In this document: positions 54,978 to 64,000 of the stretch, one piece after another
Layout of the letters: each line of letters begins with the position of its first letter
How positions within the stretch are numbered: the stretch's first letter is position 1
Assembly (NCBI RefSeq): GCF_000025485.1
Contig: NC_013851.1
Coordinates: 1,651,154-1,715,153 of the forward strand
Reading direction: 5' to 3'
DNA from: Allochromatium vinosum DSM 180
Lineage (GTDB): Bacteria > Pseudomonadota > Gammaproteobacteria > Chromatiales > Chromatiaceae
Length of the DNA: 64,000 nt
Translations under genes and position numbers: made by a program
Notes under the pieces: generated by a model
What the model was told of the DNA's origin: nothing
The model's database searches: none
Seen by the model: only the letters and a program-made list of their open reading frames with translations

Positions 54978-57584
54978 TCAGGGGGCGTCGCACGAAGCCG
55001 GCGCCAGCGCGGCCTTGACGCGCTCAAAACGCCGTTCGAGCGCCGGATCACGCGGGGCGGGGCCAAGCAGATACCAGTCGTCGAGCAGCCGCAGACCGCT
55101 TTGGAGTGAATCCTCCTCGCCTTCGCTCAATCGCTCGGCCAGACGCGCGACCTGGAGCTCGAGCCGCTGCTGGGCGAATTCGGGAGGGGTCTCGGCACCG
55201 GCGGCGATCTCGAGCTGGAGGCAGAGCTGGGCGCGTCGCTGGCCATTGTCCGCGAACGACCGGCGCAGGCTGTCCAGTTCCGCCGCGTCGCCGACCGCCT
55301 TCAGGGCGCGATCGAAACGGGCTGTGATCGCGCGCTGAAGGCCCGGATCCGCCTGCGCGGGCAGATCCGCCCATTCACAGCGCAGCGCTTCGGCATCGAG
55401 TCCATCGCGCCGTCCCTCGATCAGTGCCAGCTCCAGGCGCTCGCAGAAGGCCGCCTGACGCTCCAGACGTTCGAGCGCGGCCAGCCGCAGGCTTTGCTCG
55501 GCCGTTTGCCGCCGGCGCTCCAGCGCCTCGCGACACGTCTGCCAGCGGCGTGCGATCTGGCCGGCCGCCTGCCGGGGCACCGGCCGTGACTCAGCCTCGC
55601 GCCAGCGTGCGATCAGGTCGCGCTGGGCCGCGGCCAAGTGCTTGGGGTCGTGCTCGCCGGCCGCGAGACGTTCGGCCTCCTCGCACAACGCTTCGCGCAG
55701 AACCAGATGTTCGGCCAGCTCCTGGGCCTGGGCCTGCTGGCGCACGGCGCGACGCTCGAAGACGGCATCACAGGCGGCACGGAACTCACGCCAGAGGCGG
55801 TTCTCATCTTTCTGGCGCGCCGGCACCGTGGTGTGCCACTCGCGTTGCAGAGCCTTGGTCTGCTCGATGGCCGATTCCAGATCCGGGGTCTCGGCCAGGG
55901 CCTGGACGCGCGCGATGAGATCGCGTTTCAGGGCTTGATTGCGCTGGCGCTCGGCGTCCAGATGGCGATCGAGAAGGCGCAGCGACTGGTGGAAGCGGCG
56001 TTCGAGCGCCTTGCGCACGCGCCCTTCGGTCGGGCCGATGGCCGCCCAGGACTGACGCATCTCGCGCTCGGCATGCAGTGTCTTCTTCCAGTCCACGCGC
56101 TCCCAGTCGACCTGGGCGACGAAGGCTTCGAGCTGCGTGCAAAGCTGTTCGCGGGCCAGACGATTGCTCTCGCGCTCGGCGGCCTGGGCCTCGATGAAGG
56201 GGCGGCAGCGTTCGTAGACGCGCTCGGAAGCGCTGTGGAAGCGATCCCAAAGGGCTTGATTGGCCGGTGAGCCGGCCTTGTCGAGTCCCTTCCAGTCCAT
56301 CTGGAGTGCGTGCAGCCGCTCGGTGAGCGCGGCCGGCGGCAGAGTCTCCGCGTCGAGCAGCGATTCCATCTCGGCGCAGAGCATCTCGCGGTGCTGGTCG
56401 GCGCCCCAGCGGCGCCATTGCTGGAGTTCGCGCAGACGCGGTGCCAGAGCGCGCAGACGGCGGTTGAAGTCGTCCGCCTGACTGGGGTCGATGCCGCTCG
56501 ACTGGATGAGTTCGAGCGCCGACAGCAGGCTCTGATGCAGGGGATCGGCCTGCTTGAGTTCGCCCTCGGCCAGATGGGCGTCCAGCTCGGCGAGCCGCTC
56601 GGGGAATTGACGCAGACGCTGCTCGGCGTGCTTGCGCTGGGTGCGCAGACGCGACTCCAGGCGCTCGGCCAGCGGCGGGAAGGCCAAAGCCGGTTCGGAA
56701 TCGGGCCAGCGGGCCGCCAGCGCGCGCCCCTGATCGAGCAGACGGCGCACCTGTCTGTGGTCGAGCGGCTTGGAGGCGCCGAGCAATTCGGTGAGCTGGG
56801 CGATCGTCTTCTCCAGGCGTTCGCGTTCGCGCGGGTCGGAGGGACGCGCGAGCGGTTCGGCGGCGGGTGGCTCGACAGGACGGGCGCTGGTCTCGTGCGC
56901 GTGGCTCTCGGATGCGGCCTGGGACGAACTCGGTTCGGCCGGCTGTGACTCGGCATGCTGGATCTCGGCGGCACGCGCCTTGGCTTCGGCCTGTCGCTTG
57001 GCCTGCTCCTGGAGGTGGGCGGCATGGGCGTCGAGGAAACGCGCGCGTTCGCGCTCGAAACGGGCCTGATATTCCGGCTCGGCCTCGTCCTGGAGCGCGC
57101 TCCATTGCCGGTCGAGATGGTCGAGCAGGGCGCGATCCTGGTTCCAGTTGGCCAGCCGGCCGAGACGCTCGACCTGGGCGCAGAGTTCCTCGCATCGCGC
57201 GCGCACGATCTGCGGACGTTCCTCGCGTTCGGCGATCAGACGCAGCTTCTCGCGCGCCATGCGGTAGACGCGCTTGTCTCTCTTGCCGATGCGCCGCGCG
57301 ACTTCTTCGAGCGCGGCTCTGTCGTCGAGCCGTTCGAGCGCGCGCGCGCGATGGGCGGCCAGCGCGTCATGGATGGCGCACTCGACCAGCACGGCCGGAT
57401 CATCGAGCTGTTCGATGGCCGCGAGACGCTGGGCCGGATCAGGATGCAGGCGGGCCTTCTCGGGCAGGGTTTCAGGGAGGCGGATCTGCGGCACCGGGGC
57501 GGCCGGTGCCGCCTTGACCTTGGACGTGTCCGGGGTCTCGTCGGCGTTCGCCTTGCGCCGTTTGAGCAATCGCTGGAATAGCAT
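54978..57584 (-). CDS. DUF349 repeat protein
   Basis: 868 residues, highly charged and almost all helical, with several DUF349 units of about 70 residues (for example WKGLDKAGSPANQALWDRFHSA and WAAIGPTEGRVRKALERRFHQ). Long coiled-coil segments and an Ala/Glu/Arg-rich region (about 165-250) occur between them. DUF349 proteins are widespread in proteobacteria and have no agreed function; some have been linked to ribosome or RNA biology. It starts at the ATG preceded by GGAG. Confidence 0.8.
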   Translation of the reverse strand: MLFQRLLKRRKANADETPDTSKVKAAPAAPVPQIRLPETLPEKARLHPDPAQRLAAIEQLDDPAVLVECAIHDALAAHRARALERLDDRAALEEVARRIGKRDKRVYRMAREKLRLIAEREERPQIVRARCEELCAQVERLGRLANWNQDRALLDHLDRQWSALQDEAEPEYQARFERERARFLDAHAAHLQEQAKRQAEAKARAAEIQHAESQPAEPSSSQAASESHAHETSARPVEPPAAEPLARPSDPRERERLEKTIAQLTELLGASKPLDHRQVRRLLDQGRALAARWPDSEPALAFPPLAERLESRLRTQRKHAEQRLRQFPERLAELDAHLAEGELKQADPLHQSLLSALELIQSSGIDPSQADDFNRRLRALAPRLRELQQWRRWGADQHREMLCAEMESLLDAETLPPAALTERLHALQMDWKGLDKAGSPANQALWDRFHSASERVYERCRPFIEAQAAERESNRLAREQLCTQLEAFVAQVDWERVDWKKTLHAEREMRQSWAAIGPTEGRVRKALERRFHQSLRLLDRHLDAERQRNQALKRDLIARVQALAETPDLESAIEQTKALQREWHTTVPARQKDENRLWREFRAACDAVFERRAVRQQAQAQELAEHLVLREALCEEAERLAAGEHDPKHLAAAQRDLIARWREAESRPVPRQAAGQIARRWQTCREALERRRQTAEQSLRLAALERLERQAAFCERLELALIEGRRDGLDAEALRCEWADLPAQADPGLQRAITARFDRALKAVGDAAELDSLRRSFADNGQRRAQLCLQLEIAAGAETPPEFAQQRLELQVARLAERLSEGEEDSLQSGLRLLDDWYLLGPAPRDPALERRFERVKAALAPASCDAP

Positions 57585-57682
57585 GAGATTCTGCTCCGAG
57601 AATTCGTGCCCAAGCCAAGTCCGGTGGGCTGGGCGTCGTCATGTTGCGCCGGCGGGTCGAGTCCCAGGCACGCTGGAAGCTG

Positions 57683-58315
57683 TCAGCCGCCGACGAAGGG
57701 GTTGCTGCGCCGCTCCTTACCGAAGGTCGACATGGGGCCATGACCGGGGATGAAACGCACGGCGTCGCCGAGTGGAAAGAGCCGGTGACGGATCGAGTCG
57801 AGAAGCTGGCGATGGTTGCCGCGCGGAAAGTCGGTGCGCCCGATCGAGCCGCGAAAGAGCACGTCGCCGACCTGGGCCAGTTGCGATTCGGCCTGATGGA
57901 AGACGATGTGTCCGGGTGTGTGTCCGGGGCAATGGATGACTTCCAGGCTCTCATCGCCGACCGCGATCCGATCACCGTGTTGGAGCCAGCGATCCGGCTC
58001 GAAGACCGCGACCGGCGGGAAGCCGAACATTCGGCACTGCTCGGGTAGCGACTGGAACAGAAAGGCATCGTCCGGATGCGGACCCTCGATGGGGATGGCC
58101 AGACGTTGCGCCAGTTCGGCGCTGGCTCCGACATGATCCAAATGACCATGGGTCAGCAGAATGCGCTCGGGTTCCAGCTCGAGCTGGCTCAGAAGCGCCT
58201 CGATGCGATCCGGCTCACCGCCCGGATCGACGATGGCCGCGCGGCGCGTGCGTGCGCACCAGAGCAGGGTGCAGTTCTGCTGGAAGCCGGTGACGGGTAG
58301 GATCTGGAACTCCAC
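57683..58315 (-). CDS. Metallo-beta-lactamase-fold hydrolase (glyoxalase II-like, YcbL class)
   Basis: 210 residues with the complete metal set: THGHLDHVG, CPGHTPGH, GDVLFRGSIGRTD and PGHGPMSTFG. It lacks the long C-terminal substrate domain of GloB and matches the short YcbL-type hydrolases that act on glutathione thioesters or persulfides. It is 10 bases upstream of nothing on its own strand except the YdcH gene that precedes it, so the two may be co-transcribed. Confidence 0.87.
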   Translation of the reverse strand: MEFQILPVTGFQQNCTLLWCARTRRAAIVDPGGEPDRIEALLSQLELEPERILLTHGHLDHVGASAELAQRLAIPIEGPHPDDAFLFQSLPEQCRMFGFPPVAVFEPDRWLQHGDRIAVGDESLEVIHCPGHTPGHIVFHQAESQLAQVGDVLFRGSIGRTDFPRGNHRQLLDSIRHRLFPLGDAVRFIPGHGPMSTFGKERRSNPFVGG

Positions 58316-58325
58316 GGTCGTTCTG

Positions 58326-58562
58326 TCAGGCCCGAATCATGTCGTAGAGCGCGTCCTTGAGATGCAGACGCTGTTTCTTCAGCTCCTCGATGGTCTCGTC
58401 GGCCACCGGGGAGCCCAGCTCCTCGATGTTGCGCACGCGCGCATCGAGGCTGTCGTATTCGTCCATGAGCCGTGCGAATTCCGGGTTGCCGGCGCGCAGC
58501 GCGGCGATCTTCTGTTCGAGATCGGGGAACTCATGACGCAGGTCGTGTGATTCACCAAGCAT
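58326..58562 (-). CDS. YdcH-like DUF465 small protein
   Basis: 78 residues, helical hairpin: HDLRHEFPDLEQKI, then DEYDSLDARVRNIE and ELKKQRLHLKDALYDMI, the DUF465/YdcH pattern. The longer open frame upstream adds 63 residues of unrelated sequence; the ATG at 58562 has GGAG 8 bases upstream. Its function is unknown. It precedes the MBL hydrolase on the same strand. Confidence 0.85.
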   Translation of the reverse strand: MLGESHDLRHEFPDLEQKIAALRAGNPEFARLMDEYDSLDARVRNIEELGSPVADETIEELKKQRLHLKDALYDMIRA

Positions 58563-58747
58563 GGGGTCCGCTCCTCTGAGGCGGTCCGGCGCGGTCCGAC
58601 CGCGCACGGTGGGGATAGGGGTGACTCCGAGACCAACCCCGAAGCCGATCCGGCCCTCGGACGAAGCGGGACGTCCGAGGCGACCGGAGTATACCCCAGT
58701 GGCGACAGGCTGAAACAGCCGGGCCGAGAGGTCCGGCCGATGCGCGG

Positions 58748-59263
58748 TCACTTGGTCTGGGAGTCCATCTGCTTGATGACATCGGCCGTGATGTCGAGCC
58801 CGCTGTCCATGTAGAGCAGTCCGCCGACGCTGCGCTCGAACACCATGCCGAGCTTCTTCTTCTTGGCGATGGTATTCAGCGCCTCACGCGCCGGCTCCAG
58901 AATCTCACGACCCTTTTCCTGCTGGGCCTTCATCAGCTCCTGCTGGATGGGCAGGGTCTTTTTCTGATAGGCCTCGATGCGCGCCTTGATCTCCTGCTCC
59001 TTCTTGGCGACCTGATCGTTGCTCATCAGCGGCTTGTCCTTGGCCAGGGCCTGCTGCATCTGGGCGATCTCGCGTTCCTCGTCGGCGAAGCCCTTGGTGC
59101 GCGGCTCGAAGTCCTCGCGTAGCTGTTTCTGCAAACGCTGGCCGAGCTTGCTCTCCTCCAGCACGCGTTGCATGTCGACGAAGCCGACACCGTCATTGGC
59201 CAGAGCCTGGATCGGCAGGCTCAGGGCAGCGATCAGCGCAGCGAACAGAAGCGGACGGGACAT
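58748..59263 (-). CDS. Skp/OmpH-family periplasmic chaperone
   Basis: 171 residues. A signal peptide (MSRPLLFAALIAALSLPIQALA) is followed by VGFVDMQRVLEES and a long coiled-coil (about 40-140), as in Skp/OmpH, which forms trimeric tentacles holding outer-membrane proteins. Skp is normally in the bamA-lpxD operon; here it stands alone, so it may be a paralogue. It is divergent from the DUF2058 gene. Confidence 0.82.
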   Translation of the reverse strand: MSRPLLFAALIAALSLPIQALANDGVGFVDMQRVLEESKLGQRLQKQLREDFEPRTKGFADEEREIAQMQQALAKDKPLMSNDQVAKKEQEIKARIEAYQKKTLPIQQELMKAQQEKGREILEPAREALNTIAKKKKLGMVFERSVGGLLYMDSGLDITADVIKQMDSQTK

Positions 59264-59458
59264 GGATGCACTCCAGTTTGGTTGGCGTATTCGTAGAGAA
59301 TCGGTCCGGAGACCGGGAACCCGGATTGTAACCGTCGCCCGGTCCAGGCAAAACCACTGGCGATTTTCGCCCGATCGGGCTTGCCTCCAGCGGCGCGCTG
59401 GTAGATCCTCTCGCGATCCCGACTCTATACCATCGTTCGATCCCGGAGACCCTTCGCC

Positions 59459-59998
59459 GTGGGTAACTCATTACAAGAGCAGCTGCTCAAAGCGGGCCTG
59501 GTCAATGAGCAGAAGCTCAAGCAGACACGCTCGGACAAGCGCAAACAGGTCAAGCAGACCGGCCGCCAGCCCACCGCCGAGGAGCAGGCGGCACGTCAGG
59601 CCGCCGAACGCGCGCGCGCCGAAAAGCTGGCGCGCGACCGAGAACTCAATCGTCAGCGCCAGGAAGAGGCCGCGCGCCGCGCGGCCGAGAACGAAATCCG
59701 GCAGCTCATCCATACTCATCGCGTCGTGCGCGATGGCGGCGATCTGGCCTACAACTTCACCGACGGCACTGCGCTCAAGCGGCTCTATGTCAACAAGGAT
59801 CAGCATGCCCGGCTGGTCGGCGGGCGTCTGGCCATCGTGCGTCAGGATACCTTCTACGAGCTGGTCCCGGCCGAGATCGCCGAGCGCGTCCAGGCGCGCG
59901 ATGCCTCGCTGGTGCTGGTGCTCAATCGCGCCAGGGACGAGGCGAGCACCGACGATCCCTATGCCGAGTATCAGGTGCCGGACGATCTGATGTGGTAA
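59459..59998 (+). CDS. DUF2058 (YaiL-like) protein
   Basis: 179 residues. The start MGNSLQEQLLKAGLVNEQKLKQTR is typical of the family. A Lys/Arg/Gln/Glu-rich coiled-coil (20-90) leads to a C-terminal beta-rich domain ending EYQVPDDLMW. YaiL-type proteins are described as nucleoprotein-associated; the function is not clear. GTG start. The last bases overlap the tatD-family start. Confidence 0.85.
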   Translation: MGNSLQEQLLKAGLVNEQKLKQTRSDKRKQVKQTGRQPTAEEQAARQAAERARAEKLARDRELNRQRQEEAARRAAENEIRQLIHTHRVVRDGGDLAYNFTDGTALKRLYVNKDQHARLVGGRLAIVRQDTFYELVPAEIAERVQARDASLVLVLNRARDEASTDDPYAEYQVPDDLMW

Positions 59999-60804
59999 TC
60001 GACCGTCCGGCGACGACCGATGCGAGGCTGATCGACACCCACTGTCATATCGATGTCGCCGAGTTCGACGCCGATCGCGCGGTCGTGCTGGCGCGCGCGC
60101 GTGCGGCCGGGGTCGAGGCGCTGGTGATGCCCGCCATCGATGCCGGTGGCTGGGAGGCGCTGCTGGCGCTCTGTGGCTCCGCGCCGCCGGATGGGCCGGG
60201 ACTGTATCCGGCGCTGGGTCTGCATCCGGTCTATCTGGATTCACATCGGGATGCCGATCTGGCGCGGCTCGAAACCCTGGTGGCTGAACGAGCCGTGATC
60301 GCGATCGGCGAGATCGGGTTGGACCATCATGTCGCGGGGCTCGATCCGGAGCGCCAGACGCGGCTTCTGGAGCGCCAGTTGGCGATCGCGCGCGCGGCGG
60401 ATCTGCCCGTACTGCTCCATGTGCGCAAGGCGCACGATGAGATGCTGGCGCTCCTGCGCCGTCAGCCGGTGCCGGCGGGCGGCATCGCCCATGCTTTCAA
60501 CGGCAGTCTTCAGCAGGCCCATCAGTATCTGGAGCTTGGATTCAAGCTGGGCTTCGGGGGGATGTTGACGTTCGAGCGTTCGCGCAAGCTCAGGCGGCTG
60601 GCCACTGAGCTGCCGCTCGACGCCCTGGTGCTGGAGACCGATGCGCCGGACATGACCGTCGCTTCGCATCAGGGTGAGCGCAACAGTCCGGAATATCTGC
60701 CCGAGGTGCTGGAGGCGCTGGCGCGTCTGCGTGATCTGGAGCCGTCCGAGGTGGCCGCGCGAACCACGGCCAATGCGTGCGAGGTCTTGCGAGGATTGAG
60801 GTGA
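59992..60804 (+). CDS. tatD: TatD-family metal-dependent deoxyribonuclease
   Basis: A 270-residue TIM-barrel metallohydrolase. The metal motifs are DTHCHIDVAEFD at the N-terminus, GEIGLDHH, LLHVRKAHDE and ETDAPDM near the end. TatD enzymes act as 3'-5' exonucleases in DNA repair and degradation. The GTG start overlaps the previous stop by 7 bases. A tRNA-Arg gene on the other strand follows directly. Confidence 0.9.
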   Translation: MVIDRPATTDARLIDTHCHIDVAEFDADRAVVLARARAAGVEALVMPAIDAGGWEALLALCGSAPPDGPGLYPALGLHPVYLDSHRDADLARLETLVAERAVIAIGEIGLDHHVAGLDPERQTRLLERQLAIARAADLPVLLHVRKAHDEMLALLRRQPVPAGGIAHAFNGSLQQAHQYLELGFKLGFGGMLTFERSRKLRRLATELPLDALVLETDAPDMTVASHQGERNSPEYLPEVLEALARLRDLEPSEVAARTTANACEVLRGLR

Positions 60805-60805
60805 T

Positions 60806-60882
60806 TGGCGCGCCCGACAGGATTCGAACCTGTGACCCCAGCCTTCGGAGGGCTGTACTCTATCCATCTGAGCTACGGGCGC
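60806..60882 (-). tRNA. tRNA-Arg, anticodon CCG
   Basis: On the minus strand the 77-nt gene folds as a complete tRNA. The acceptor stem GCGCCCG pairs with CGGGCGC, the discriminator is G, and CCA is encoded. The D arm is AGCTCAGATGGATAGAGT, the anticodon stem CAGCC/GGCTG encloses CTCCGAA (CCG at 34-36, reading CGG) and the T arm contains GGTTCGAATCC. Confidence 0.95.
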
Positions 60883-61029
60883 TTTGAACGGTGGCAGCTG
60901 GAGCTGCGTGTGGAGTAGGTCATCCACCCGACATTGGCATTCAGCGGTCGCGCATTATCACTCTTACGGCCCCATTCGTCAAAGGCCATCGAACCCAGAC
61001 GGGCAAATCCGTTGGCTTCGACCGGGATT

Positions 61030-63039
61030 TCAGCCGGACGCCAGCATATTCCTGAGCGCGCTCAGATGCGCCCGGCCACGCGCCTTGCGATCCTCGGGAC
61101 TGTCCTCGCGACGCTCACCGTCCCAGTCGAGCTGATCCTCGGGCAGTTCGCTCAGAAAGCGGCTCGGCTCGCCCTGGACCCATTCGCCATAGCGGCGTCG
61201 GCGGCGTGCGAGCGTGAAGGTGAGCGCCTCGCGTGCGCGCGTGATGCCGACATAGGCCAGTCGGCGTTCTTCCTCGATGCTGTCCTCTTCGATGCTGGTG
61301 CGATGCGGCAGCAGCTCCTCCTCCATGCCGACCAGGAACACCTGCGGGAACTCCAGCCCCTTGGCCGCGTGCAGTGTCATCAGATGCACCCGATCGCCGC
61401 CAGAGTCCTCATCCTGGCGGTCGAGCACGTCCATGAGCGCGAGATGATCGACCAGCTCGACGAGCGAGGTCTTCGGCGACTCGCCCTGACGCAGACGCCC
61501 GAGCCAGTCGAGCAGATCCTCGACGTTCTGATAGCGTCGCTCGGCGACCGGCTGGCTGGAGGCGTTCTCGCGCAGCCAGCCCTTGTAGCCGACGGCCTGG
61601 AGCAGCGCGCGCGCCGCGCCGACCGGATCGGCGCGTCCACGTTCACGGTGATCGGTGATGAGCTGGACGAAGGCGGCCAGCCGCTCACGCTGGCGCGGAT
61701 TGAGATGCTCGGCCAAACCGGGATCGGTGCAGCCGGCGAGCAGGGTCAGACCCTGCCGGCGACTGTGATCGGCCAGCTGTTCGAGCGTGGTCGAGCCGAT
61801 CTCGCGCCGGGGCGTGTTGACGATGCGCAGAAAGGCCGTATCGTCGGTCGGATTGGCCAGCAGGCGCAGATAGGCCATGGCGTCCTTGATCTCGGTACGC
61901 GCGAAGAAGGACGTTCCGCCGCTGAGGAAATAGGGGACGCTGTGCTCGCGCAGCGCCTGCTCGAAGGGGCGCGCCTGATGATTGCCGCGAAACAGGATGG
62001 CGATGTCGCCGAAGCGACACTTCTCGGCAAACTTCAGGTGCAGGATCTCGGAGACCACGCGTGCGGCCTCGTCGCGCTCGTCGCGGCAGCGGATGACGCG
62101 GGCGCGCTCGCCGGGGCCGTGCTCGCTCCACAGCCGTTTCTCGAACACATGCGGGTTGTTGGCGATCAGGGTGTTGGCCAGCCCCAGGATGCGCGCGCTG
62201 GAACGATAGTTCTGCTCCAGCATGATGACCCGCAGGGCCGGATAGTCCTCCTGGAGCCGCGCCAGGTTCTCGGGCCGCGCGCCGCGCCAGGCATAGATCG
62301 ACTGATCGTCGTCGCCGACCACGGTGAAGGCCCCGCGCGCGCCGGTCAACTGGCGCACCAGCTCGTACTGGGCGCTGTTGGTGTCCTGATACTCGTCGAC
62401 CAGCAGATAGCGGATGCGTCCGCGCCACTGTTCCAGGATCGCCGGCTGGCTGCGGAACAGGCGCGTCGGCGCCAGGATCAGATCATCGAAGTCCACCGCG
62501 TTGTAGATGCGCAGACGACGCTCGTAGTCGGCATAGAGTGCCGCGAGCCGCGCCTCGAAGGCATCCTCGGCGAGCTGGGCCGCACGCTCGGGGTCGACGA
62601 GATCGTTCTTCCAGCGCGAGATCCGGTGCTGCACCGCCCCTGGACTGAGCGCATCGGCCTCGGCCAGACCGCGTAACCCCTCCTTGAGCAGCGACTCGGC
62701 ATCCTGGGCGTCGAGCAGGGCAAAACCCGAATGCAGACCGGCCGCCTCGGGATGACGGCGCAGGATCTCCAGCCCCAGCCGATGGAAGGTCGAGATGGCC
62801 AGTCCGCGCGTCTGGGTGCCCTTGAGCTGATGGCTCACCCGCTCGCGCATCTCGCGCGCGGCCTTGTTGGTAAAGGTCACGGCCCGGATATGCCGGGGCG
62901 CGAGTCCGATCTGCTCGATCAGGTGTGCGATCTTCTGGGTGATGACGCGCGTCTTGCCCGAACCGGCGCCGGCGAGCACCAGCAGCGGGCCGGCGGTGTA
63001 GTGCACGGCGTCGAGTTGTCGCGGATTGAGTTCGGCCAT
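61030..63039 (-). CDS. rep: ATP-dependent DNA helicase Rep (UvrD/Rep superfamily 1A)
   Basis: 669 residues, close to E. coli Rep (673). Superfamily 1 motifs: Q motif LNPRQLDAV, Walker A AGAGSGKT, motif Ia FTNKAAREM, motif II LLVDEYQDTN, motif III DDQSIYAWRG, motif IV YRSSARIL and motif VI YVGITRARE. Rep removes proteins ahead of replication forks. Rep and UvrD are close relatives; length and the shorter C-terminus favour Rep. It starts at the ATG giving MAELNPRQLDAV. Confidence 0.92.
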   Translation of the reverse strand: MAELNPRQLDAVHYTAGPLLVLAGAGSGKTRVITQKIAHLIEQIGLAPRHIRAVTFTNKAAREMRERVSHQLKGTQTRGLAISTFHRLGLEILRRHPEAAGLHSGFALLDAQDAESLLKEGLRGLAEADALSPGAVQHRISRWKNDLVDPERAAQLAEDAFEARLAALYADYERRLRIYNAVDFDDLILAPTRLFRSQPAILEQWRGRIRYLLVDEYQDTNSAQYELVRQLTGARGAFTVVGDDDQSIYAWRGARPENLARLQEDYPALRVIMLEQNYRSSARILGLANTLIANNPHVFEKRLWSEHGPGERARVIRCRDERDEAARVVSEILHLKFAEKCRFGDIAILFRGNHQARPFEQALREHSVPYFLSGGTSFFARTEIKDAMAYLRLLANPTDDTAFLRIVNTPRREIGSTTLEQLADHSRRQGLTLLAGCTDPGLAEHLNPRQRERLAAFVQLITDHRERGRADPVGAARALLQAVGYKGWLRENASSQPVAERRYQNVEDLLDWLGRLRQGESPKTSLVELVDHLALMDVLDRQDEDSGGDRVHLMTLHAAKGLEFPQVFLVGMEEELLPHRTSIEEDSIEEERRLAYVGITRAREALTFTLARRRRRYGEWVQGEPSRFLSELPEDQLDWDGERREDSPEDRKARGRAHLSALRNMLASG

Positions 63040-63161
63040 GATGTCGGGGCGCGTTCGGGCGGAGCAGGCGGGGAGGGCGCATTATGCCCGATCGGGCGAG
63101 CAATCCGGAGCGGATCGTACTACCATTCGGGCCATGTTCCCCGACCTGGCCTGGTGATCCC

Positions 63162-63521
63162 GTGCTCAACCGACGACTTGCCGTTCTGATCCTCGCGTCC
63201 TGCCTGACGACCGCCCACGCTCAAGAAGCTCAAGAAGAAGCGGAGGCACCAGACGCCGGCGGATTCCTTCAGGCCCCCGAGGTCGTGCCGTCCCCGGTCA
63301 CGGGCGAGGCGGTCGAACCGGATATTACCATCCGCGAGTCCGGCGACGAGATCGTCTACGAATATCGGGTGCGCGGCGTGCTGTATATGGTGCGGGTGCA
63401 GCCGCAAGTCGGGCCGGCCTATTATTTCTATGACATCAATGGGGATGGGCTGATCGACGCCCAGGAGCGCGCGGCGCGTAACACCTCCGTGCCGCAATGG
63501 GTGTTGTTCGAGTGGAAATGA
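63162..63521 (+). CDS. DUF2782 periplasmic protein
   Basis: 119 residues from the GTG chosen. A signal peptide (MNRRLAVLILASCLTTAHA-like) is followed by an acidic linker and the DUF2782 core: ITIRESGDEIVYEYRVRGVLYMVRVQP, cited in part, and YYFYDINGDGLID. The family is small and of unknown function. An upstream in-frame ATG lies before a non-family segment and is less likely. Confidence 0.75.
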   Translation: MLNRRLAVLILASCLTTAHAQEAQEEAEAPDAGGFLQAPEVVPSPVTGEAVEPDITIRESGDEIVYEYRVRGVLYMVRVQPQVGPAYYFYDINGDGLIDAQERAARNTSVPQWVLFEWK

Positions 63522-63563
63522 GGCGTGCTGGAATCGCGCCCCGTTCGAACCGCGCGGCGCGGG

Positions 63564-63929
63564 TCAAACGGCGCTGAGTCCTGACCCGGCCTGGGCGTCG
63601 AAGGCGGTGTGCGGCATGGGGGGCATGGGGGGCATGAGCGACTCGGCGCTCGACTGCAAGAGATCGGGATGGGTGTCACGGAACATGACGCCGATTCCGG
63701 CGTTGTCCTGATGGACCACGATGGCGGGGATGCGCCAATCGCGGTCCATGTCCCGGACCTCGAGCACCACCAGGGTACCTGTGGGCAAGGTCAGATTGCT
63801 GACCTCGAGATACATGCCCTGGTCGGAAAGATTACGTCCCCTGGCGCTGCGGAAGCGGCGGTTGCGATACTGGATCTGGACTTCGATGTCACTCGCACGG
63901 CGCGTGCGGTAGCGATGCTCGATACTCAT
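63564..63929 (-). CDS. PilZ-domain protein
   Basis: 121 residues. The PilZ c-di-GMP motifs are present: RYRTRRASD (RxxxR) and NLSDQGMYLEV (D/NxSxxG). The last 25 residues contain MPPMPPMPH, encoded by a GGGGGCAT-type repeat, and are not part of the domain. The single-domain form suggests a c-di-GMP receptor controlling motility or biofilm traits. Confidence 0.88.
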   Translation of the reverse strand: MSIEHRYRTRRASDIEVQIQYRNRRFRSARGRNLSDQGMYLEVSNLTLPTGTLVVLEVRDMDRDWRIPAIVVHQDNAGIGVMFRDTHPDLLQSSAESLMPPMPPMPHTAFDAQAGSGLSAV

Positions 63930-64000
63930 TGGTTGACTCCGGAGGCATCCTCGTTGCCTCGCTATGTTAGGCGCGGATGTTGACGATTGTATTCAGCGCC

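Noticed and set aside
63603-63640. GGGGGCAT repeat near the end of the PilZ gene as a phase-variation tract
   Set aside because: Only about two and a half short units occur inside a coding tail (MPPMPPMP) after the domain; this is too short to suggest slippage.

Overview
The window looks like chromosome from a GC-rich gammaproteobacterium, most likely a purple sulfur bacterium (Chromatiaceae). The support is indirect: the conserved genes (ppiD, fabI, ftsK, lolA, lpxH, rep, tatD, a Skp/OmpH gene, DUF2782, DUF2058) are gammaproteobacterial in type, and there are multihaem cytochromes, an orphan [NiFe]-hydrogenase maturation protease, cobalamin genes and a CrtQ-like glycosyltransferase. No photosynthesis or sulfur-oxidation gene is present, so this placement is an inference.

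Layout. 1-9 kb: 3' part of ppiD, fabI on the other strand, then a four-gene oligopeptide-type ABC importer. 9-14 kb: DUF2061, Dps, a 754-bp gene-free stretch, a cold-shock gene, ftsK and lolA. 14-19.6 kb: CoA-disulfide-reductase/rhodanese fusion, CrtQ-like glycosyltransferase, threonine-phosphate decarboxylase, a degenerate CobT-like gene and a DUF599 membrane protein. 19.7-27.9 kb is an accessory region: an IscB (OMEGA) element with its presumptive omegaRNA, a higBA toxin-antitoxin pair, an unrecognised nuclease-like/glycine-zipper protein, an Rpn-family nuclease with a probable gene-within-gene, an AT-rich FGE-like protein with a duplicated N-terminal domain, and a Ycf46-like AAA+ ATPase.

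28-33.4 kb: hydrogenase maturation protease, then a tightly overlapped operon of heptahaem cytochrome c, cytochrome b561, OTR-like octahaem cytochrome c and a metallo-beta-lactamase-fold protein, which looks like a membrane-to-periplasm electron-transfer unit. 33.4-36.5 kb: ABC-2 type exporter with its adaptor. 36.7-40.1 kb: a lower-GC insert with an RHH regulator carrying a C10 tract, a DUF262 protein, a HEPN protein, a cytosine-5 DNA methyltransferase and a decayed vsr remnant. This is the best candidate for an undescribed defence module.

40.2-43.8 kb: MarR-controlled AaeBXA-type efflux operon behind a perfect 26-bp palindrome. 44-64 kb is mostly housekeeping: alcohol dehydrogenase, YceI, deaminase, ankyrin lipoprotein, LpxH, DUF2760/Hsp70 pair, glycogen synthase with a long N-terminal extension plus a GH13 enzyme, DUF349 protein, MBL hydrolase, YdcH, Skp/OmpH, DUF2058, TatD, tRNA-Arg(CCG), Rep helicase, DUF2782 and PilZ proteins.
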